From NCBI GenBank assembly GCA_009663005.1, contig VIGQ01000207.1, positions 247,501 to 272,500 on the forward strand: 25,000 bases of DNA, written 5' to 3'. The DNA comes from Actinidia chinensis (taxonomy: Eukaryota > Streptophyta > Magnoliopsida > Ericales > Actinidiaceae). The position numbers and the translations under genes are program-made. The notes under the pieces were generated by a model. That model was not told where the DNA came from and did no database searches. It saw only the letters and a program-made list of their open reading frames with translations. This document shows positions 1-9,788 of the stretch, piece after piece. Position 1 is the first letter of the stretch; each line of letters starts with the position of its first letter.

Positions 1-1000
1 AAGCAATTTCCTATACAACTGTATACCAACATGCTAACATGAGTTTCAATTCAGAAGAAAAAAAAATACAAAGAGATTTGATTTTATTTTCTATTGAAAG
101 TAGCCAATCATAATTATTTGATTTATCTCATGCCACCATATTATTTGATTTTATCTATTGATAATCATTTTGGGTTTTCCCTATCTTTCAAAATGGAGCC
201 ACTCGTCATTTCAAATGGAGCCAGTGAGGGGAAAACTTTTTCAGTTTAGACTTGTTTGTAAATACATGCGTTTGCTTCTTATGGGGTTTCGATTGGTTTG
301 GGTCCCACTCAACATTTTCAAACATGAGAAGCATTAGAATTTTGCAGTTCTGTTTCTATGAATGGGACCAAAGTATCATCCGGGCTTGCCCTTGCCACTA
401 CGCTAGAAATGCACACTCATCGTTCCATATCATTCCCTAGTTAAACACTTGCTATCCCGCATAAAAAAATCACAAATACTAAAATACTTAGTAGTAAACA
501 GCAGAAGAGGAAGATAGTCAAAATTTCTAGAAATGGCGCACGTACCTCAAACTGTGAAACAAAATTACCCAATAATAAATCAACCAAGCAAGACAAAAAT
601 GGAAAAAAAGGAAAACAAACTTTGGTGTAAGAATGAATTAAATACACTAATCCTCATTAATTTAAAATACATGTATTCTTTTTTCAGTGCTGAAATCAAT
701 TAGCAAAGTTAATACCTTCAACATGGTAATCCTCAAATAACTGGCAAACCGGTTTGAGTTCTTAAAAAGTGTTAGAATTGGACCATGGCTAAATAGTAAA
801 ATAAAATTGCAAAATTTAGCTAGCTAACACAACAATTGATATAGTCAATTCAGTACAAAGTAATTAATTTCAGGAAATTTGCAGACCCTTTTACAGCATC
901 TCTATTTCACAATGTATGCCTTAGTACAAATGAATACGAATTTAGTTATCATCCACAAACACCGACAATAATAGAAGCATGGGTATATTAATAATAGGTA
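1..1000. other. AT-rich DNA, no gene recognised
   Basis: This stretch is AT-rich with short runs of A and T. Open stretches exist on both strands (for example a minus-strand one at 441-647 that would be very hydrophobic), but the hydrophobicity simply follows from T-rich codons. I saw no conserved protein segment, tRNA or repeat boundary. A splice-acceptor-like pyrimidine tract ending in CAG is visible on the minus strand near 570. It may belong to the unidentified minus-strand gene suggested further right, but nothing confirms this. Confidence 0.4.
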
Positions 1001-1051
1001 AAACGTAAATCCTTAATACCAATGAGAGTAAGAATCATCTGACCTGCATGC

Positions 1052-1195
1052 CGATTTCCCAAGCCAACCAATTGCTCTGCCAATCTCTCACAGACACAGC
1101 GACACACACTGCCACACTTGAGCTGCTCATTACTTGCCTGTGCAACAATGGCAAACGTGCTTAATGCCTTCATGTGCCCATTACAATCATAACCT
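1052..1195 (-). other. Exon-like segment of an unidentified minus-strand gene
   Basis: On the minus strand a pyrimidine-rich acceptor ending in ATACAG (about 1196-1202) is followed by about 48 codons without a stop, then by AG|GTCAGATG, which looks like a donor. The peptide includes MKALSTFAIVAQASNEQ, a Cys-rich CGSVCRCVCERLAEQL and GLGNRHAG. Its composition (Ala, Leu, Glu, Gln, Arg, Cys) is more protein-like than the surrounding AT-rich DNA and resembles a helical repeat protein. I do not recognise the family. A second segment near 2110-2190 on the same strand reads like ESLVPLLVKGM and ends at a possible GTAAGA donor. The two could belong to one gene. Chance is a real alternative. Confidence 0.3.
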
Positions 1196-1199
1196 GTAT

Positions 1200-2330
1200 T
1201 TTAGTATATCACATAGTGCCTGAGTTAGAGCATAATTGTGGTGGTGGTGTCATCAGAAATGAGAGGGAAGAGAAGTCCAAGTGTTTGAAAGAAAAGGTTA
1301 AGTGGCTTCAAAAACAGTAACAAAACATCTTCCGTCACATCAGTGCCAATGTTGGATTGAGCGTTGGTGTGCTTTCCCTTGGATATCCGGTTAGTATTCA
1401 TACATGGGATGAGCGGGACTACTCGTCTTCTAACATTGAAATAAAGTTGTTCATTTACAACACATTTGTATATGAATAAGTTCTGAAATTATAATATATT
1501 TACCAATTGACAAAACTCCCTTGTTTTTGTCCGATTTTATACTTCATTGCCATATAATTACAAGTTGTTTCTAGATCGACCTACCTCAAATTTTAGAGCA
1601 GTCAAAAACTGTCGGCCCACGTCCTGTATGTGCATCTCTTTCCTATAGATGATTGTTGCTTTTCCCAATTCACCATTATTTGCTCATGAAACTCTCTTAA
1701 ATTTTGAATGGTTACTGTAGGAATTAATTTTGGTGTTGGTTATGTTTATCTTTTGAATCGTTTATTGTTGGTGTGGGCTATATTATCTAACATTTAAAAT
1801 GACACCAGACTAAGAAGTACTATGTTCCGTAACACGGGACCTTCAAGATTTTATAGTTTTGACCAGGAATCAAACCATCTTTTGAGCAGACACGGTTGGC
1901 TAAATTAGCGAATATAGTTCAGCACCATACTAGAGAAGACCCTCCACAGTTTCACAATATCGCCCTCCTTCCGAAATAGTGGAAAAAAATGAGGAGAATA
2001 TATTACCCACAACAAACTAGAAAATAAAATTAAAAAGGCAAGAAAGAAATACAAAAGAAAGCAACCCAATAAGAACAAATCCGGGAAGGAAAAAATTCTT
2101 ACCATGGTCAAACGAGGGACACTTACACTTGAGCATACCTTTAACAAGTAGAGGGACAAGAGATTCGAGTGTGAAGATAAGACAATGTTAGGCAAAAAAT
2201 ATAGCAGAATAGCATTAACGTATATTTTTATTAACCAATTAGAATTGCCTCCAAAATCTATAATTGCCCAAGAAGATCGATATATACAAATTATTTGATC
2301 TTTTGAATAACACTCCAAAGGACATGGGTT
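1200..2330. other. Mostly non-coding; possible intron and one weak exon-like patch
   Basis: The sequence is AT-rich. On the minus strand near 1240-1390 there is a readable stretch (SNIGTDVTEDVLLLFLKPL) without clear splice borders, and near 2110-2190 a second one (ESLVPLLVKGM) ending at a possible donor. Apart from these weak patches I see no gene, RNA or transposon boundary. The 137-codon minus-strand open stretch at 1905-2318 is dominated by Phe, Leu, Ser and Ile from T-rich DNA, and I do not take it as a gene. Confidence 0.3.
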
Positions 2331-2368
2331 TTAGGTGAAAGTCTGGTGTAAGAGAAGTCCCCCAAGGA

Positions 2369-2809
2369 ATGGAAATAGATGGTCTTCAATATACATTTGG
2401 AGAAACGTCCTTTGCAAGCACAACACAAGAGATTCATATTACTTCCAGTGTGTTCAGATTCAAGGCAGTTATATCAAACCACTTGGTATTCAATCAACCT
2501 TGCAACAGTTCCCCATCCAACACCAATTTAGGAGAGGAAAAAAAAGGGCAGAAGCCCTATATCGGGAACCCATTAGTTCCCATGTATCTTTACAAAGGAT
2601 TTAAGGGGGCCAAACCATATCATAAAAAGAAGAAATATACTACTCCTAATTGCCAAACCAGTTTACCGAAAGAGATAGGATCCAGGATGATAATTCAAGA
2701 TAGAAATTGTGAAGAAAAGGGCACGAAAGTATGCATTGAGATTGGTAAAAAGTGCCAGGAAACGGATTTGTTCTTTGCATCACTTGTTACTGCCCCAATG
2801 GGCATTTGA
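2369..2809 (+). other. 146-codon open reading frame, probably fortuitous
   Basis: This is the longest uninterrupted reading frame in the window. It begins MEIDGLQYTFGETSFAS and ends in a Lys/Cys-rich stretch. I recognise no domain. Its right third (from about 2650) overlaps, on the opposite strand, intron 3 of HPR copy A, which is also present in copy B. The ORF therefore runs across the edge of a duplicated unit and mixes two unrelated sequences. That makes a real gene unlikely, although the left part (2369-2640) is unexplained and could be a piece of a transposon. Confidence 0.2.
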
Positions 2810-3381
2810 TCAAAACCACAAACACGTGAATAAACAGCAATATATTTAAACGACAACCATAAATCACAAAAAACAATCACACGTCAAAAGGAATGAACAT
2901 TACAGGTGTATTCCAAAGCAACACATACTAGTGAAGCATTGGACATTGAACATTATTGTATCCAACAGCCATGTACTGAAAGCCTTCCCTCTTGCTCTGC
3001 TAAATGCAGGAATTTGAGTCAACTGAAACACCCAAAAAAAACAACTAAATTTTACCAACCCATAAACAGAAGAAAAAAAAAAAACAATTCGAGAATCGAG
3101 AATAAGTATAGTCCGATAACACCAGCATGTCTTCCCAATCCAGAGCGATGATATTATCTCAACATAGAGGGTCGTAATCAACAAAATTAAATGAAATGAT
3201 GCTAAGAATACCAAACAAGAAGCAAGAAAAAAAAGAGATGGCAAACCTTAGAGAATTACTCGAAGCGAAATCATTGTTCGATAAGAGATCGATTCACCTG
3301 GTACCAGGCACGGCTTAGTGAGTTGATTACTTTGTATTTTCCTATGGGTTCCAAAACTTCGATCGATACTGGCTTTGCCAT
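2650..3381 (-). pseudogene. HPR1: Hydroxypyruvate reductase copy A: exons 1-3 only
   Basis: This is a fragment related to peroxisomal NADH-dependent hydroxypyruvate reductase (glycerate dehydrogenase), which reduces hydroxypyruvate to glycerate in photorespiration. Exon 1 (3260-3381) starts MAKPVSIEVLEP, then the frame is disturbed and stops at codon 38. It ends at a GTAATT donor. Exon 2 (about 3109-3180) corresponds to the family's segment around SVEDIIALIGD and lacks about 28 bp at its start compared with copies B and C. Exon 3 (2904-3022), after a GTTTCAG acceptor, retains SRARGKAF and then matches the YNNVDVNA region with small indels. Homology to copy B continues through intron 3 to about 2650 and then stops, so exons 4 onward, including the NAD-binding and catalytic parts, are missing. 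It is a truncated duplicate. The family assignment comes from several ordered segments and is secure. Confidence 0.82.
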
Positions 3382-4020
3382 GAAAGTGTTGTTCAGCTCT
3401 CTCTACGATCTCTATTGAACCAAGAAGCAAGAAGAAAGGAAACAGAGGCGTTGAATTTCAGTTGCTCTGCTTCACATTAAATAAATTGAAAAAACTAGGG
3501 CTTTTTTCTTTTCATTGGATGTTTTCAAACCATTGGATCATACCAACCATCATTCCATTAATGCAGTGATCTTGTACCAATTAATGATCTTGAAGACAAC
3601 AGTTGATATAAATTACCGAATTGAATAATCAACATAAGCCAGATTGCTGTTCTCCTCCCTCGACTTTGCAAACTTGGAAAACCACGCAGATTCTTGAAGA
3701 ACAACTTAGTAGATTGATGTGAGGCGTTGACGTGGACCTTTCTTTCAGGATAGGAATGTGAGATTTTCAAATCTTTTCAAGAAAAGGAGAGAGAGAAGTC
3801 GGTCAAAAGTGTGTGAATTGTGCCGATGTGGAACGGTTAAATCTCAAGAGAGAGAGGATGGAGAGAGAGCGTCAAGCGGGATTTGATTTTGGAACAACCT
3901 GGTGGGTTTTCTTGGTTTGGCCCACTCCAATCTCAAGATGAGAGATAGAGGTCCAAGGATTCTAAGGACGGTTTTGATTTTCAACAACCCCGCGTGCTTT
4001 AGAAACGCTGCTGAAAACGG
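3382..4020 (-). promoter_or_regulatory. Upstream/5' leader region of HPR copy A
   Basis: This DNA lies directly upstream of the copy A start codon and aligns by eye with 9041-9715 (copy B) and, in part, with 22520-22750 (copy C). Shared landmarks are the segment just before the ATG (GTTCAGCTC on the plus strand), a CAGATTGCTGTTCTCC block and GA-rich stretches. The site that is CACGTG in B and C reads GCGTG here (about 3991-3996), so the G-box is lost. It ends in a run of nine C at 4021-4029. That B and C keep the element in the same place suggests this was the native promoter and leader. Confidence 0.5.
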
Positions 4021-4029
4021 CCCCCCCCC

Positions 4030-5300
4030 AATGAAAAAAGAGAAAAATAAATAATAATAAAACCAATTAATAAATCAGTACCTTGTTAAACTCATTTTTC
4101 TTAAAGGATTATGCAAATTATAATTTAATGACATATCTAATTTTCAAGACTATGATAAAAATATAATCATGAACTTTAAACTTAGTTAAACTCTTTTTTT
4201 TAATTATGCAATTAATGTTGAAAACTCCTTCAAATTATTTTTAATATATTATAAAGGATGACTACAAAGTTGTTCAAAATAGGGTACCTAAGGTTTTAAA
4301 CCTTGAAAGTTAAAGGATAACTTTTAATTTTTTAGAATAAAAAATGCTATAAAGTTTCCATTAATCCCTCGTGGCCATCCACCGAAATCCATCGTAACGT
4401 CGCCATCAGCCTTTCACCATTCGCTTCACCATTCGCTATCGCCTTTCGCCGTCACCATCCAATTTGGGTTGTTGTATGCTGTTCGCCTCCCAAAATTGTT
4501 ATAGACCTATTATTGTTTAATCTATGATCTACACTAAAAATCATAAATTAATTTCTTCGTTAGTTTAGATTACCATCACCGTCGTGGTATCCATGCACTT
4601 CATCTCTTGTCAAGAGATTCTGAAAAAAGTATTTTAATTCATAATATTTATGTTTTGTCTTGGAGATGATAGATGTAGACGAAAACAAAGGCTTTTGTGG
4701 TGTTTTGTTGCAATATTTAAAATTTGAACAAAATATGGTTGCGAAACGAGTTATGCTTTCTACTTGGAAAAAACCACATAAGGTGACTGATAGGCCAAAA
4801 TCGTGTCTACAAATTTAATTTGTATATTTAACAGAAAAATAACTTAAAACTTTTTAATTTATATTTTAGAACTCATTCACCTCTCCACCCTTCTTTTACA
4901 ATGGAATATGAAATCTTTACATTTTAATAAAATTTTGCTACTGCCAAATCAGTGATACTTTCTAATTGAAAAATAAATTCTTCATGCAAATAGATAAATG
5001 TATATGGTATTTGGTGTTTGTTCAAATTTTATTTCTTATCTGAGCCTTCTCCTCCTCCTCTATAATTGATTATAAAAAAAACAGTATTAGTAAAAAATTA
5101 CATTTGCTTTTATTTAGGTTTTTATTAGATTGAATGCGTGATGCCGTGCACATGGTGATTAATTTATATTGAATTATGTTGGGTGTTTGTTGAATTTTAT
5201 TTCGTTTCCTTGTTTTTCTCTCATGTCCATCTTCTAGATAGTTTGATAAAAAAAATATACCTGGAAGTAGTATTAGTGAAAAATCACTATTCTTGCATCT
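4030..5300. repeat. Upstream part of the duplicated unit (A copy), no gene
   Basis: This region is AT-rich and aligns in order with 22750-24180 of unit C. Shared blocks include GGTTTTAAACCTTG followed by GGATAACTTTT, a CACCATTCGCTATC / CGCCGTCACCATC block, TTTTGTCTTGG, and CAGTGATACTTTCTA. It lacks the 193-bp MITE present in unit C. No conserved protein segment is visible on either strand, although the CACCATTCGC block is GC-richer than its surroundings. An internal direct repeat at 5017-5104 and 5173-5290 (GGTGTTTGTT...AGTATTAGT) shows a local duplication. Confidence 0.6.
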
Positions 5301-5689
5301 TTCCCTATAAACGATTTTTTGGAATCCGACCCAACTGGGTTATCCTTTAATCTTTCCCTATAACACAAGCCAAACCAGAAGAGTCAAATTACTAGAACCA
5401 AACTTGAATAAGTCGGTTCACACTACACGCATATAAGATTTTCAGCTCTAGGTGCAGTAAAACTGAATAACAATGCAAGAAAGAGCTTGGTTTGGTAAAT
5501 GGACAAAAACAGTAGTGTTTATTTAGATTTCATTTTAAAATTTAAAACAAAGTCTTAATTTATGGAAAAACCAAGAAAATAGTACCTGGGGAAGCCAGAA
5601 GCAATGTGAAAGGTACAAAAATGGCATTTTTCATGTCGTCAAGTCCAGGGTTTCATGTACGGCTCATCCTAATCCAAGGTCTTGAGAGT

Positions 5690-5716
5690 GATGTACTTTA
5701 TTCTGGATGTACTTTA
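5690..5716. repeat. 16-bp tandem direct repeat next to exon 9
   Basis: GATGTACTTTATTCTG is followed at once by GATGTACTTTA (5690-5700 and 5706-5716). It sits in intron 8 of HPR copy B, close to the exon 9 acceptor and next to the LTR-like sequence. It could be a slippage product or a trace of an insertion or excision. Confidence 0.5.
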
Positions 5717-6676
5717 TGGACTTGTTTATAAACTCGTGACAAAGAATTGGGTTCCGAAAAATTAGCATTTGTCTATGTTTTATTCAAGGATCTAAACTCT
5801 ACAATATTAATTCAAAATATTACGACTATGAATATATTGTACGATCTAAGGCAAAAAGAGAATAAACCATTCAATCATGTATACACCAGAATTTTTTCGT
5901 AGAAACTTTTGAATGGTGGAAAACCATGTGTCCTCCTTACCGGACAAAAATGATACACTATAACTGATGTTCAGCGGTTCAAGACCTTACAATCAAAACC
6001 TATCAACTCCATGATTAATGATTGTTAGATATAAATCATATTACGATTCACCATCTCCGTTCAGATCCCTTAGAAACAAAATTTCACACCTTGATTTTCA
6101 TCAAAAACTTGATTTCTTCAATATGGTTAAAGATGATTTGCGCTGAGATATGTTTTGAGCTCTTCGGAAGAAAAAAAAATACTTTCCTAGAGTGTTATGA
6201 TACCGGAGCTCAGATGTATTTTGGGAAAAGGTTGATGGGCCTTTTATAGGTTGTACAAAAACCATAGCAGCGCAATTTCTGACGATGCAATTTTTGCGTT
6301 TCGCTCCGCGAAGGATGACCGCGAGCTCAAGGTACTTTTATGAGCTCCGGTTTTGTCCATCGACGTCCCCACGAATCCGCGAAGAACTTGCACGCTCTGT
6401 GTGAATTTGTTGGCTCTCTGTATTTTCCCTTGAGATCCCGCCGAGGTCTTGATCAAACTCCAGCCTACTGTTTTTGCCCGTCAAAGCCCTCGAAATCTCA
6501 TGGCGTCGCCTCGAAGTCCCTTTCATCATCCTCGATTGATCATACAGTTTTTCTCTTAGACGAGTTTACAGGAATATGCTTGAAAACTTTTCTGCACGCT
6601 TGTGTGATCAATCCCAAATACCTGACTTAGCATTACGTAGACATGTCCGAATTTGACCAAATTACATAACCTTTCA
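5717..6676 (-). mobile_element. LTR-like insertion in intron 8 of HPR copy B (putative)
   Basis: The intron between the DVFE and DEPYMKPG exons is about 1 kb, much longer than its neighbours, and is filled with GC-richer sequence unlike HPR introns. On the minus strand it begins TGAAAGGTTATG (from 6676). It carries a TATA-like CCTATAAAAGG at 6239-6249 preceded by GC-rich DNA with repeated CGCGAG/GCGAG-type words, and is followed by AT-rich DNA. This is the layout of an LTR U3-R-U5, but I found no second LTR, primer site or coding sequence, so it would be a solo LTR or a fragment. A possible 5-bp match (GGTTT on the plus strand at 6677-6681 and 6349-6353) would give a much shorter element and is not decisive. 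Confidence 0.35.
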
Positions 6677-7888
6677 GGTTTTTTAACCTCAAAGACGTCA
6701 TGACCGACTCGAAACGTAGGATTCTCTTTCAGATCCTCCACAAAGCTACTTCGTCATCACGCCCCTGCTACGTTTATAAGGATTGGTTCCTACATATGTT
6801 AAATTGCAATGTTTTATTGGAGGGCTTTTTCGTATCTATCAAGAACAAGAGAGTGACATTCAAACTCACCGTTTTCGTCTTTGAGAGCTTTCTTTACTTA
6901 CCAAGTGATAAGTTTGTTTTTGTACAGGATTAGGGGGAAACTTATCTAAATGGGAGCTCATAACATTAGTTCAATTACAAAAGAGATATGTAAGGATATA
7001 GAAGGGCCCAATAAATTCCAAGTAAGAGTTCATGCCACATTGCCCTCTCGGAGAGCCTCTTCCATGTCTTGATGCTCTTTTTCCAATTACTGGTGTGCTC
7101 ACCACTGGCTTTTAGGATCTGACCCTAAGCTGCAACATGAAATCTAAATTAGAATCGACACAAAGTTTGATGCTGGTTACTTCAAGGCAGGATCCGACAT
7201 GGATGTGCTAAACTTTTCACTAGGCGTGTGGTCTTGGTACAGATCATAGTAATTAAGTCATTTCGATCTTTCAACTTTCAAAAATGCATATTCTGAAATC
7301 TTTGAATCCAAATAATGGTTTTTTAATTTATCATACGATTCATAAAGTTCTCGACGTGGACTCTTGCATCAACGCATCATCAAGTTGTATATGTTACCCT
7401 TCCTAGTTCATACTTACGTCATAGCTTAAAAATGGTGTAGCATTTGTTTTGTGAGGGATAATGCATTAAAGTTGGGGGACAAGTTTCTCAACACCTGAAA
7501 GTTTTTCTTTGCACAACTCACAATAACTTTTAGTATATTCCTCTCGACTTGTTTTGATTCAAACATTGTAACTATTTAGTAAAATAGAATTAGCCCTTCA
7601 AAATTTAGTTCAGGAATAGCCCACAATGCCATGCGCAATAAGAATCAACCTAAATTAGCGACTTGTGATACAACGGATAAGTATAATAGGCACAATAGTT
7701 ATCTCAGTCTGCATAAGAAAATCAATTTGACCAGCTCCAATCACGCCAACAGTTTTTGTCCTTTTAGCAATTCCCCATAAATCTATTGAAGTGTCAAAAG
7801 CCAACTCATCCTATATTAATTGTGATGAGAACAGGAATTACCATAGAATTAACAAATATTCAAAACAAGAATAAAAGCAAAGGAAAAA

Positions 7889-7913
7889 GGGGGGGGGGGG
7901 GGGGGGGGGGGGG
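7889..7913. repeat. 25-base G homopolymer
   Basis: An uninterrupted run of 25 G lies in intron 4 of HPR copy B (a C run in the gene's sense), directly behind an A-rich stretch. Such long G runs are rare in plant nuclear DNA and are a known weak point of sequencing and assembly. Confidence 0.95.
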
Positions 7914-8044
7914 TGGTGACCTAAAGGGGGCATACAGATGAGGAGCCATCCATTAACCTGCTCTCATAAACTCATCTTGCTTCAACAATTCTTCCAAAGA
8001 ACGTGAAGCTGCCAACTCTACGTAAGTCTCTGTGAGAACTCCCC

Positions 8045-8511
8045 AACCATACAATCATTGCATTGGGTCAATACATTACATCACAAAGTACATATTAAGG
8101 TCGTTCTGGTATTTCTGCTTTCTTCAATTTTTTTTTTTGCACTTGTGTTTTTTTGTGTTCAGAATAACTAAACCCTTCAATAACAGTCGTCATTTTCTTG
8201 ACCATTCTTCTTTGAGCAAAAGAGTGTTCAAAAATTCGGATTGAGTTGTTGTCAAAAAAACCCAAACAGTTTTACCGCAATAGATAGGATCCAGGATGTA
8301 ATTTCAAGAATTGATATTTGATGAAAAGCCTACGAACGTATGCATTAAGATTGGTAAAGTGTAAAGATTAAGAAAATAGGATTTGTTCTTTGCCATCACT
8401 TGTTGTCACTTCCTCAGGGGCATTTGATCAACACAACACGTGCATAACAGTAATATATATCAACGAACCATAAATCAATACAAACAATCGCACGCCACAG
8501 AAGGAACATAC
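8045..8511 (-). other. Intron 3 of HPR copy B
   Basis: This intron lies between exon 3 (donor GTATGTTCC at 8503-8511) and exon 4. The part from about 8265 to 8511 aligns with 2650-2903 of copy A and, in part, with 21955-22035 of copy C (shared TTTGTTCTTTGC and CATTTGATCA words). The part from 8045 to about 8265 has no counterpart in A or C, because both of those copies stop inside this intron. Confidence 0.6.
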
Positions 8512-9040
8512 ATGTTTACTGCAACAGCAACATCATACTTAGTTGCAGCGGCACTGACATCGACACTATTGTATCCACAGCAGTCTTCCTTCCTGCTCGG
8601 CTATGCAGAGAATAGTGTCTCTCCCCCCCCCCAACTTCAGTCACTGGATAACACCATAAAGGTCGACTAAATTTACCAACCCATAAACAGACGAAAAAAA
8701 AAAAGCGAGAATTGATGAATAAGTACTAGTCCGATCACACCATCACATTTATCCCCAATCAGAGTGATGATATCTTAAACAGAGAGGGTTGTTTTCTCTG
8801 GGTACAGATCTGAATTGGACAAATCAACAAAATAAAATGGAAATATGCTAAGAATACCAAAAAAGAAGCAAGCAAAAAGAGATGGATGGAAGAACTTAGG
8901 GAAAATTACTTCGGACGCCGCCGCAAATCGTGTTCGATAAGAGAGTGATACACCTTGCGTACCAAGCACGGCTTAGTGCTCGCTTATTCTGTATTCCCAT
9001 TTGGGTTCCAAATCTCGTTGATACTGCGGTTTTTCGCCAT

Positions 9041-9722
9041 AAAGTGTTGTAGTTCAGCTCGCTCGCTTTTCTCTGAACCAGGAAGCAAGAGAACCAGAGT
9101 GATCTGAATTTCTGTTGCTCGTTCTGTGTCACATAACTAAATTGAAAAAACATTGTGCTCTTTTCATTGGCTTGGTCTTAACCATTGAATCATTACCAAC
9201 ATCATCAATAATGTCGTGATCATGCACCAATTAATAAGCCAGATTCCTTAATAAGCATTTGATTAATACATAATTGATAATCAAAATAAACCAGATTGCT
9301 GTTCTCCTTCTCTCGACTTTGCAATTCGAAGAACCACGCCAGATTCTTGAAGAAAAAACGTAGCAGATTGAGTGAGGCGATTGATTGGAACCATTCTTTC
9401 AGAACTAGGAAGGAATTGAGATTTCTCAAATCTTTTCAGAGGAGAGAGAGAAGTCGTTCAAAGTGGTGCATGTGTCGATATTGGAACAGTTAAATCTCAA
9501 AATTGAGAGAGAAGAGGAGTCCCAGCGGGTTTTGATTTTGAACCAACCCTGGAGGTTTTCTAGGTGCCTACTCTAAAATAATCAAGATGAGAGAGAGAGT
9601 CAGCGGGTTGTGATTTTGAACAACCCACGTGCTTTTCTTGTGCCCACTCCAAATCTCAAAAATCAAGAAACACCGCCGCGTATCATGTAATTTAACTTAA
9701 TAACTCATATTTTTGCATTTTG
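9041..9722 (-). promoter_or_regulatory. Upstream/5' leader region of HPR copy B
   Basis: This region aligns with 3382-4020 of copy A over nearly its whole length. It contains GA-rich blocks (9438-9450, 9587-9600), two copies of an AGCGGGTTnTGATTTTGAAC block (about 9526 and 9602), and a G-box CACGTG at 9626-9631. It is cut off at 9723 by a 20-C run. Beyond that, the upstream sequence shared by A and C is absent. Confidence 0.55.
9626..9631. promoter_or_regulatory. G-box CACGTG upstream of HPR copy B
   Basis: A perfect palindromic CACGTG in the context AACCCACGTGCTT sits about 590 bp upstream of the copy B ATG. The same 13-base context occurs in copy C at 22698-22710. G-boxes bind bZIP and bHLH factors and are common in light-regulated plant promoters, which suits a photorespiratory gene. 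Function here is inference. Confidence 0.5.
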
Positions 9723-9742
9723 CCCCCCCCCCCCCCCCCCCC
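9723..9742. repeat. 20-base C homopolymer
   Basis: A run of 20 C marks the point where HPR unit B stops matching units A and C. The next 41 bases up to the retrotransposon flank match nothing else in the window that I could see. Confidence 0.95.
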
Positions 9743-9783
9743 AAATTATTGGCATGGGAGCTTGAGCGCGCGACGGGTTAGTA

Positions 9784-9788
9784 GGGAC
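9784..9788. repeat. Left target-site duplication GGGAC
   Basis: GGGAC abuts the TG of the left LTR and is repeated at 20859-20863 directly after the right LTR. Five bases is the expected size for Ty3/gypsy integration. The right LTR edge has to be read as ...CCACATC for the match to be adjacent, so chance is not excluded. Confidence 0.5.

Larger units (their letters stand above)
5313..9040 (-). pseudogene. HPR1: Hydroxypyruvate reductase copy B: all main exons recognisable, frames broken
   Basis: Relative of peroxisomal NADH-dependent hydroxypyruvate reductase (photorespiration). Ordered pieces on the minus strand: exon 1 8910-9040 (ATG at 9040; EIWNPNG-like, GTAATT donor); exon 2 8727-8809 (ICTQ...DIIALIGDKCDGVIG); exon 3 8512-8643 (LTE-WG...RAG...KY-VAV); exon 4 about 7921-8044 (LTET, ELAAS, DEFMRAG, DGWL); exon 5 about 7660-7775 (LLKGQ/RTKTVGVIGAG, the NAD-binding glycine motif); exon 6 about 7035-7129 (KASGE...NWK); exon 7 6870 to about 6960 (TYHLVSKES); exon 8 6688-6835 (EVALVEDLKENPTFRVGHDVFE with one break); exon 9 5586-5668 (DEPYMKPG, DMKNAIFVP); a weak exon 10 near 5430-5470; last exon 5313-5357 (GKIKG-YPVW). 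The peroxisomal C-terminal SKL is not seen. Nearly every exon has small indels. It may be a pseudogene, or a real gene in an error-rich assembly. Confidence 0.85.

Noticed and set aside
441..647. 68-codon very hydrophobic minus-strand ORF, membrane-protein-like
   Set aside because: Phe, Leu and Val dominate because the strand is T-rich; no motif, no start context and no conservation visible.
1905..2318. 137-codon minus-strand ORF
   Set aside because: Composition of T-rich DNA (Phe, Leu, Ser, Ile); only a small patch near 2110-2190 looks exon-like, and in a different frame.
2900..3244. 114-codon minus-strand ORF as a gene
   Set aside because: It is HPR copy A exon 3 and its intron read through; only SRARGKAF and the following residues belong to the protein.
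6349..6681. GGTTT direct repeat as target duplication of a 323-bp element
   Set aside because: Five bases matched by scanning about 1 kb is weak, and it would leave the TATA-bearing part outside the element.
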